NCBI GenBank assembly: GCA_040755755.1
Contig: JBFLZW010000065.1
Coordinates: 1 to 21,434, forward strand
Source: a bacterium
Lineage (GTDB): Bacteria; SZUA-182; DTGQ01
Reading direction: 5' to 3'
DNA: 21,434 nucleotides
Of this stretch, positions 16,086-21,434 are shown piece by piece (the stretch's first letter is position 1; each line of letters begins with the position of its first letter). The notes beneath the pieces are model-generated. The model did no database searches and was not told where the DNA came from. It was given only the letters and a program-made list of their open reading frames with translations. The position numbers and the translations under genes are program-made.

Positions 16086-16114
16086 TTGTTATCTATCTCT
16101 GTTTATATTAGAAT
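16086..16114 (+). promoter_or_regulatory. Candidate sigma-70 promoter for the sulfatase-like gene
   Basis: TTGTTA at 16086-16091 (four of six matches to TTGACA) is followed after 17 bases by TAGAAT at 16109-16114 (five of six to TATAAT). The start would be near 16121, leaving a leader of about 80 bases. AT-rich surroundings and the optimal spacing support it; the weak -35 fits an activated promoter using the direct repeats upstream. Confidence 0.4.
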
Positions 16115-16199
16115 TAAATTTATGACCTGGTATTAAAATTATACGATCTCTCGAGCATAGATCATCTTTTGAATATCCATCATGAGGGAATATCAGAAT

Positions 16200-19055
16200 A
16201 TGGGAACGGATAAAAGAAACATCGTGTTTTGGCTCAGTTGTCTGGTTTTTGTTCTTTTTGCTTTTGGCTGTCAGCATCTTACCCCGCAGGTTTCACAATC
16301 CCCGAAGTCACCGCCCGAATGTAACGTGATTGTTATTACTCTTGACACCTTGAGGGCTGATCATCTTGGCTGCTACGGAAACACCAAGATCAAGACCCCT
16401 TACATAGACGCCATAGCTCAAGAGGGAGTGCGGTTTGCCCGGGCCTACACCCCGGTGCCGGTAACTCTGCCTTCCCATACCTCCATCTTTACCGGCCTCT
16501 ATCCTGTCTATCATCAGGTGCGCAACAACGGGACTTTTGAGGCAGGCAGTCAACTGGAGACCCTGGCCGAGGTGCTGAAGAAAAACGGGTTTGCCACCTC
16601 AGCTTTTATCGGTTCCTTTGTCCTGGACAGCCGGTACGGACTGGGTCAGGGGTTCGACTATTATGATGACTATCTGGAAAAGGATTCCAATCAGTCAATC
16701 ATGGTATACAATGAGCGGCCAGCCGCAGAAGTGGTCCAGGCAGCCAATCAGTGGCTGGAGAAGAACTCCGGGAGCCGGTTCTTCATGTGGCTGCATTGCT
16801 TTGATCCTCATGCACCGTATGATCCGCCGCTGCCATTCTGCAAGATTTACCAGAAAAATCTCTACGATGGCGAGATTGCCTATACTGATTATGCGCTGGG
16901 AAGACTGTTTTCCACCTTAAAGGAAAAGAATATTCTTGACCAGACCCTGATCGTAATTACCGCTGATCATGGAGAGGGATTGGGCGAGCATGAGGAAAAA
17001 ACGCATGCGATTTTTATCTATGATACTACACTCCATATTCCCCTGATCATGCGCTATCCCAAGGTCATACCACCGGGTTTGGTCGTTCAGGATACCACCT
17101 CGACCATCGATATCATGCCTACGGTCATGGATATCCTGAATATCCGGACCATGCCCCGGGTTCACGGCTCAAGCCTTCTGGGGCTTATTCAGGGGAAGAA
17201 AGAGGCTCTTCACAAGGAATTTCTCGTCGAGACTTTTTATCCTCTCTATAATCATAACTGGAGCCCATTGGAAGGTCTGATGACAGAAGACTGGAAATAC
17301 ATCAGGGCTCCTCAGTCCGAACTTTACGATCTGAAGAATGACCCCGGAGAGAAAGTTAATCTTTTTGAGCGGAAGCGGGAAGTGGCCAAAAAACTGGACG
17401 CCCGGATGGTGGAGCTGCAAAAGAAAAACTCACCTCCCAAAGATGGCTTTTCCGCTCAGTTTCAAATGGATAAAGATACCAAGGAGCGGCTGAAAAGCCT
17501 TGGCTATGTCTGGACTGTCCCGGTCAATGAGAAGAAGGATCATTATCGTCTGCCCGATCCCAAGGATATGATCGCCACTCTGGACTACCTGAATATGGGT
17601 ACTTTCTACTATACACAGGGAAATTATGACCGGGCTGTCGAGCAGTTTCAACTGATGCTGAAGGCCAATCCCAAGGATGTGTTTACTCACTTTGTTCTGG
17701 GCTACATCTATGACAAGCAGAATCTTCCTGACCAGGCCATTCATGAATTACAGGAGGCCATACGGCTGGATCCCACCTATATCAATGCTTATAACAATCT
17801 GGGAACGGTTTATAATCGCCTCGGAAAGCAGCAGGAAGCGCTTGCGGTGTTTAAAATCGCCAGGGATTTGAACCCTGATTACCTGGAAGTGCACGATAAT
17901 CTCGGAGTAGTTTACTTTGCTCTCAAGGAATATGACAAAGCGCTGGAGTCATTTCAGAGGGCTGCCGAGATTAACCCCAGAGGATATGAACCATATAATA
18001 ATATGGGAAGCGTTTACCTGGCTGTGGGCAAGTATACGGAAGCGGAAAAGATGATCCAAAAAGCGCTCGAAATCAACCCGACATGCCCTGATGCCCTGAA
18101 TAATCTGGGAAGTATTTATATCACTCAAAAGAATTATGAGCAGGCCATTCAAAAATTTCAGGAACTGATCAAACTCGATCCCAATCATGTCGATGCATGG
18201 GTTAATCTGGGCACAGCTTTTCTTGGAGCAGGAAAGTATGAAGAATCCCGGCAGGCACTGGAAAAAGTCATCCATATCAAGCCCGACATTCCCAAGGCCT
18301 ACAATTGCCTGGGAACGCTCTCCATGAAAATGGGCAAGTTCGATCAGGCTATCGAGCAATTTCAAAAATCTCTGAATCTCGATCCCAATTCTTCGGAAAC
18401 CCGGTATAACCTGGGAATCGCCTATTACAATATCGGCCAGATCGGCCAGGCAATAGAGGAGTATAAACGCTCCATCGCTCTTGAACCTTCAAGCCCTTCC
18501 ACCCATGTCAATCTTGGTATTGCTTATTTCCATATGGGAATGCTTGACAAGAGTCAGGCCGAATATCAGGCTGCACTTCGCCTTGAGCCAAATCACCTGG
18601 AAGCCAGGATTAATCTTGGTGTGACCTATTACAATAAGGGAGAATACGACCGGGCTATCGAAGAATATCGAAAGGCTTCGCTCATGAGTCCGGGCAGCAT
18701 TCAGCCGTATGTGAACCTGGGGCTGGCTTATCTGGCCAAGGGACTGACTGATGAGGCTATAACTGAATACCAGAAAGCCCTGAATATCGATCCCAATAGC
18801 CTCGAAGTCCACGTCAATCTGGCCAGCGCATATTTTAACCAGGGGCAATACCAGAGGGCTTTGGCTGAGTACCAGAGTATCACCCAACTCGATCCGAAAA
18901 ACCCGGCTGGCTACTATGGGTTAGGATACAGCTATTTTTATCAGGGCCTTTTTGACCAGGCAATTTCAGCCCTGCGAAATGCGCTTCGCCTGAAGCCGGA
19001 CTACCTGGAAGCCCGCCTTTTGCTGGATAAGGCATTGTCTATAAGGCAGAATTGA
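16200..19055 (+). CDS. Sulfatase-superfamily lipoprotein with about 14 TPRs
   Basis: I place the start at ATG 16200 (951 residues) because GAGGGA at 16184-16189 lies 10 bases before it; ATG 16182 has no such site. The N terminus is basic then hydrophobic and ends L-F-A-F-G-C, a slightly unusual lipobox, so the protein is probably a lipoprotein facing the periplasm. Residues about 40-440 are an alkaline-phosphatase/sulfatase-superfamily domain: I-T-L-D49-T-L-R-A-D-H-L-G-C-Y-G, T89-L-P-S-H-T-S-I-F-T-G, and A-D256-H257-G-E-G-L-G-E-H. The nucleophile position is Thr89, not the Cys or Ser of C/S-x-P-x-R sulfatases. Formylglycine cannot form there, so a phosphohydrolase or phosphotransferase role is as likely as sulfate removal. 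From about 460 there are 14 full TPRs and a partial one, with the N-N-L-G-x-x-Y consensus, for protein binding. The substrate is unknown. Confidence 0.88.
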   Translation: MGTDKRNIVFWLSCLVFVLFAFGCQHLTPQVSQSPKSPPECNVIVITLDTLRADHLGCYGNTKIKTPYIDAIAQEGVRFARAYTPVPVTLPSHTSIFTGLYPVYHQVRNNGTFEAGSQLETLAEVLKKNGFATSAFIGSFVLDSRYGLGQGFDYYDDYLEKDSNQSIMVYNERPAAEVVQAANQWLEKNSGSRFFMWLHCFDPHAPYDPPLPFCKIYQKNLYDGEIAYTDYALGRLFSTLKEKNILDQTLIVITADHGEGLGEHEEKTHAIFIYDTTLHIPLIMRYPKVIPPGLVVQDTTSTIDIMPTVMDILNIRTMPRVHGSSLLGLIQGKKEALHKEFLVETFYPLYNHNWSPLEGLMTEDWKYIRAPQSELYDLKNDPGEKVNLFERKREVAKKLDARMVELQKKNSPPKDGFSAQFQMDKDTKERLKSLGYVWTVPVNEKKDHYRLPDPKDMIATLDYLNMGTFYYTQGNYDRAVEQFQLMLKANPKDVFTHFVLGYIYDKQNLPDQAIHELQEAIRLDPTYINAYNNLGTVYNRLGKQQEALAVFKIARDLNPDYLEVHDNLGVVYFALKEYDKALESFQRAAEINPRGYEPYNNMGSVYLAVGKYTEAEKMIQKALEINPTCPDALNNLGSIYITQKNYEQAIQKFQELIKLDPNHVDAWVNLGTAFLGAGKYEESRQALEKVIHIKPDIPKAYNCLGTLSMKMGKFDQAIEQFQKSLNLDPNSSETRYNLGIAYYNIGQIGQAIEEYKRSIALEPSSPSTHVNLGIAYFHMGMLDKSQAEYQAALRLEPNHLEARINLGVTYYNKGEYDRAIEEYRKASLMSPGSIQPYVNLGLAYLAKGLTDEAITEYQKALNIDPNSLEVHVNLASAYFNQGQYQRALAEYQSITQLDPKNPAGYYGLGYSYFYQGLFDQAISALRNALRLKPDYLEARLLLDKALSIRQN

Positions 19056-19063
19056 GGAAGAAG

Positions 19064-19098
19064 AGTGATCAGTGGCCAGTGGCCAGTGGTCAGTGATC
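19064..19098. repeat. Five tandem heptamers (AGTGRYC)
   Basis: AGTGATC, AGTGGCC, AGTGGCC, AGTGGTC and AGTGATC follow one another without gaps directly after the sulfatase-like gene. The array has period 7 and is built of overlapping small palindromes (TGATCA, TGGCCA). Heptanucleotide arrays like this are known as STRR repeats in cyanobacteria; whether this one is related is not known. It resembles the 373-393 array in period but not in sequence. Confidence 0.7.
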
Positions 19099-19116
19099 AG
19101 AAGGATGGAAGAAGGA

Positions 19117-19191
19117 TCTCCCGCAGAGACGCAGAGGCGCAGAGAATGACCGAAAATGATATCCTCTGCGTCTCAGCGTCTCTGCGGGAGA
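19117..19191. repeat. GCAGAG-type inverted repeat, copy 2
   Basis: Arms 19117-19145 and 19163-19191 are 29 bases long and pair at 26 positions, with a 17-base spacer. The left arm (19117-19144) is an exact inverse copy of bases 34-61. The full unit is thus probably a dispersed palindromic element of about 75 bases; copy 1 shows only one arm. It sits in the gap between two convergent genes, where insertion does least harm. Confidence 0.8.
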
Positions 19192-19210
19192 AATACCAAG
19201 AAGTGTGAAT

Positions 19211-19232
19211 GGGCGGCCTTATGTGGCCGCCC
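19211..19232. terminator. Possible bidirectional terminator between convergent genes
   Basis: GGGCGGCC (19211-19218) and GGCCGCCC (19225-19232) make a perfect 8-bp GC stem with a 6-base TTATGT loop, 156 bases after the sulfatase-like stop and 44 bases past the end of the minus-strand beta-helix gene. The flanks are only mildly T-rich (TGTGTGTT on the plus side), so termination is plausible rather than certain. Position between convergent genes is the main support. Confidence 0.5.
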
Positions 19233-19275
19233 TGTGTGTTCAGGTGGTATTTGAGCTCTTGATTTCATTCTATCG

Positions 19276-21434
19276 CTACCAGGAGAATGCAAAAGGGCCT
19301 TTATAGCTGAAGGGTGAAAGAAAACCGGCATAGCCAAACATTGAAGCTGGATTCAGGCCAAATGCAGCCTGGCTGGAGCTGGAGGAAGAATAAGGGAAGA
19401 GGGAAAAGCCAAGCGAAAAGGAAAAGCCGGGCGAAGAAATAAAGCCATAGCTCAGGGGAGAGTAAAAACCAAAGCTTCCCGTGGAAGAATAGCTGGAGCT
19501 GTAGGGTAGGGAGTATCTTGGTCCTTCGCTGCCTGGCCATCCTGCAACAGTTCCCGTGCTGCCGGTCAATACTCCAATAGGACTGCCGGTCAATGCTCCA
19601 ATGGCAGTTCCGCCGCTGCCTGTGCCTCCTCCCGTGGCAGCGGGAAGGGCTGTTGACCAGAAGGAGGAATTAGCCTGATTTCCCGCAGACGGGCTCTTTA
19701 CCGTTAGAGTAGATGTCTGTGAATCCTCACCTCCCTGCACGTTCAGAATGTGTCCGCTGCATGGCCCTTCACCCTCCCGTGCTCCAATGTCCGGGCTTCG
19801 GCCAGTAAAATCGTCATTCACGCCGCGAATTCGCTCGGCAGCATCGATACAGGGGGATCCAGTCCGAAGGTAATAGCCTTCAGTCAGGTCAGGGTCCTGC
19901 ACGATTGCCCGATTACCGATAGTTCCCCCATCTACGATCCCAAAGAAGCAGTTGGTCGAGGCGGTCACGTCAGCCTCAGCCGTGACCCTTCCCTGATTGT
20001 CGTAGGTGATCTCCCGGGTGATTCCCTTTGGCAGGCAGAGGAAAATGTTATTTCGCACATCGGCTGTGCTGCTGGCATCGACAAACAGGCCATCGCCGGG
20101 ACCATGATTGCCTGGCCCCGCCCCCCCGGTGGCATTGCCGATGATGGTATTATGGTAAATACGGCCGGAAGATTCGTTGACCAGCCTGATCTGATTGTGA
20201 TACCCTGCCGGATCGTGCAGCAGGTTGCGGATAAGGTCAAGATCGCTGTGATCAATGGTTATCTGGCCGCCTCCGGCAAAAGCATTTTTCGAGAATTCGC
20301 ACTGCTCGATACTTCCGGTGGAATTGCTGATCATCAGGCCCCAGTGAGGGCTGTTTTGGACAGTGACCCCGTGCAGATGTATCTCACAGCCATCGATCAC
20401 CAAACTGGCAGTGGCATCTGCGCCGTTAGTATCAAAAAGAGTGTCACGGACAGTGATATTTGCCCCTTTGCTGGCAACCAGCCCCGGCTTGGCGCTTTTT
20501 TGGACCGTACATCCCGACATGGTGAGAATGGTACCGCTGTCGCTGGCCATGATATTGGGAGAGCCTGTGGTTGTAGTCAGTTTGCAGCCGGTTGCCGTAA
20601 CTTTTGCCCCGGCCTGAACAGTCAGATTCGGCCCGTATTGGCACTGACTGCTGTCATTGATGGTGCAGTTTTCCAGCGTTACCGAGGTTCCGGAATCGAA
20701 GATGCCGATGCCCACCGCACCGCTGAAGCTGATGGTGGTATCTTTGATTGTGGCCGAAGAGCCATCCTGGACCGATATCCCGGCGTGACAGGATGCGCCG
20801 TTGTGATCGAGGGTATTGCCAAGGATCAGACCGGCGGTCGATCCCGCAATGAGGGTAATGCCCGGTGCGGAATTGTTCTCGATCAAATTGGAGCGTATCT
20901 CGGTTACCCTGGAAGACACGATGCCAATGCCTGCCCCGCCATTTCCGCTGATCCTGTTTCCATGCTCCACCTCCACCACCACGCTGCCCTTGGACCCATC
21001 ATGCCCGATACCAGCCGCTCCGTTATCGCGAATCTCGTTGCTGCTGATTTCAGTGACTTTAGCCCCTTCACAAAGACCTATGCCAGCCGCATTGTTTTCA
21101 TATGCGGTGTTGCCGGAGATCAGGTCGCAGCTTGCGCCGTTGCGAAGGCCGATTCCAGCTTCGTGGTTAGCGTAGGTGCGATTTGAGCTGATCTTTGAAG
21201 CATGCGCTCCATTCATCCCGATGCCGCTGCCCAGGCCATTGCGGCCACCACCGGTGACTTCGTTGTTGATGATGGTGACATAGCCTGCATTTTGATCCCC
21301 GGAGCGACAGCCAATGGCAGCGTTGGCAGCCCCATTGACGTAATTGCCTTCGATCAGGTGATAGACTATTTTCCCGGTCTTTGGATCGAAGCCGCCGGTT
21401 TCATCGGCACCGATGCCTGCGCCGCACTCTCCGG
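19276..21434 (-). CDS. Right-handed parallel beta-helix protein, 5' end outside window
   Basis: The frame is open from the right edge to the stop at 19276, giving 718 residues; an internal ATG at 21216 is not the true start, because the same repeats continue upstream of it. The first two-thirds are beta-helix coils of about 20-25 residues with recurrent A-G-I-G, S-S-N-x-I and N-N-x-A motifs (PbH1, pectate-lyase-like fold), as in carbohydrate-binding, carbohydrate-cleaving or adhesin-like surface proteins. The helix closes with G-S-P-C-I-D-A-A and S-P-D-I-G-A-R-E, common at the end of this fold. A tail of about 160 residues follows: Gly/Thr/Ser-rich, with a short duplication, then rich in Ser, Phe, Tyr and Gly and ending in F-S-W. 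No catalytic residues can be assigned. An N-terminal signal peptide would be expected outside the window. It is convergent with the sulfatase-like gene. Confidence 0.85.
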   Translation of the reverse strand, partial: GECGAGIGADETGGFDPKTGKIVYHLIEGNYVNGAANAAIGCRSGDQNAGYVTIINNEVTGGGRNGLGSGIGMNGAHASKISSNRTYANHEAGIGLRNGASCDLISGNTAYENNAAGIGLCEGAKVTEISSNEIRDNGAAGIGHDGSKGSVVVEVEHGNRISGNGGAGIGIVSSRVTEIRSNLIENNSAPGITLIAGSTAGLILGNTLDHNGASCHAGISVQDGSSATIKDTTISFSGAVGIGIFDSGTSVTLENCTINDSSQCQYGPNLTVQAGAKVTATGCKLTTTTGSPNIMASDSGTILTMSGCTVQKSAKPGLVASKGANITVRDTLFDTNGADATASLVIDGCEIHLHGVTVQNSPHWGLMISNSTGSIEQCEFSKNAFAGGGQITIDHSDLDLIRNLLHDPAGYHNQIRLVNESSGRIYHNTIIGNATGGAGPGNHGPGDGLFVDASSTADVRNNIFLCLPKGITREITYDNQGRVTAEADVTASTNCFFGIVDGGTIGNRAIVQDPDLTEGYYLRTGSPCIDAAERIRGVNDDFTGRSPDIGAREGEGPCSGHILNVQGGEDSQTSTLTVKSPSAGNQANSSFWSTALPAATGGGTGSGGTAIGALTGSPIGVLTGSTGTVAGWPGSEGPRYSLPYSSSYSSTGSFGFYSPLSYGFISSPGFSFSLGFSLFPYSSSSSSQAAFGLNPASMFGYAGFLSPFSYKGPFAFSW
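19561..19604 (-). repeat. 24-base in-frame duplication in the beta-helix gene tail
   Basis: GCCGGTCAATACTCCAATAG (19561-19580) and GCCGGTCAATGCTCCAATGG (19585-19604) repeat with period 24, differing at two bases. On the minus strand they encode the tandem octapeptides I-G-A-L-T-G-S-P and I-G-V-L-T-G-S-T in the flexible Gly/Thr/Ser linker between the beta-helix and the aromatic tail. It looks like a recent slippage duplication. Confidence 0.7.

Larger units (their letters stand above)
15854..16199. other. Intergenic region between porin-like and sulfatase-like genes
   Basis: This stretch holds a long perfect inverted repeat, two 18-base direct repeats and a candidate promoter, each listed separately, but no gene. 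The GC-rich left part and the AT-rich right part (after about 16047) differ sharply, consistent with a transcript end followed by a new promoter region. Confidence 0.5.

Noticed and set aside
19064-19191. A CRISPR array at the repeat cluster.
   Set aside because: The units are 7-base tandem repeats without spacers plus one palindrome, and no cas genes are nearby.
19750-21186. Long plus-strand open frame of 478 codons opposite the beta-helix gene.
   Set aside because: It mirrors the minus-strand beta-helix gene, whose repeat structure is clear. The plus-strand translation has no recognisable domain, and the openness follows from the GC-rich repeated codons.

Overview
The window looks like a chromosomal segment of an uncultured Gram-negative (diderm) bacterium. 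An exported porin-like protein with an Ala-x-Ala-type signal peptide, a predicted lipoprotein and a large parallel beta-helix protein all fit an outer-membrane organism. Base composition looks near 50-55% GC in most genes and clearly more AT-rich in the porin-like gene. The gene types (transporter/spermidine-synthase-like/TPR fusion, sulfatase-like/TPR fusion, Bacteroidetes/eukaryote-type CarAB) would suit a Desulfobacterota-like or related lineage, but nothing here fixes the taxon. No tRNA, rRNA, CRISPR array or intact insertion sequence was seen.

Layout. (1) 1-575: a DUF2283 gene with an unclear start, between two intergenic repeats, then a near-consensus sigma-70 promoter. (2) 576-5024: a probable two-gene operon of a 1054-residue membrane/spermidine-synthase-like/TPR fusion and a radical SAM protein of the coproporphyrinogen III oxidase (HemN/HemW) superfamily. 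(3) 5025-5871: a gene-poor mosaic of intergenic hairpin repeats and perhaps a decayed minus-strand ORF. (4) 5872-14071: the most interesting block, a tight three-gene operon. It encodes a 1289-residue fusion of a NodU/CmcH/TobZ-type O-carbamoyltransferase with an NPPF-type methyltransferase, followed by carA and carB, whose sequences resemble the glutamine-dependent synthetase of animal CAD more than E. coli CarAB. (5) 14072-19275: a porin-like gene and a lipoprotein joining an alkaline-phosphatase/sulfatase-superfamily domain to about 14 TPRs, with long inverted repeats, direct repeats and a candidate promoter between them. (6) 19276-21434, minus strand: the 3' part of a large right-handed beta-helix protein with an odd aromatic/Ser/Gly-rich tail; its start lies beyond the right edge.

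How it may work. In block 4, CarA and CarB would make carbamoyl phosphate from glutamine, bicarbonate and ATP, and the first protein would transfer the carbamoyl group to an unknown hydroxyl. Its fused NPPF methyltransferase belongs to a class that methylates planar nitrogens, so N-methylation of the new carbamate is a testable but unproven idea. The block may be a self-supplied carbamoylation module, or carAB may simply be the cell's general synthetase with an extra gene in front. The remaining genes point to envelope and surface functions. The intergenic DNA carries several repeat types: two arrays of period 7, a GCAGAG-rich element in two places, and GC-rich hairpins.
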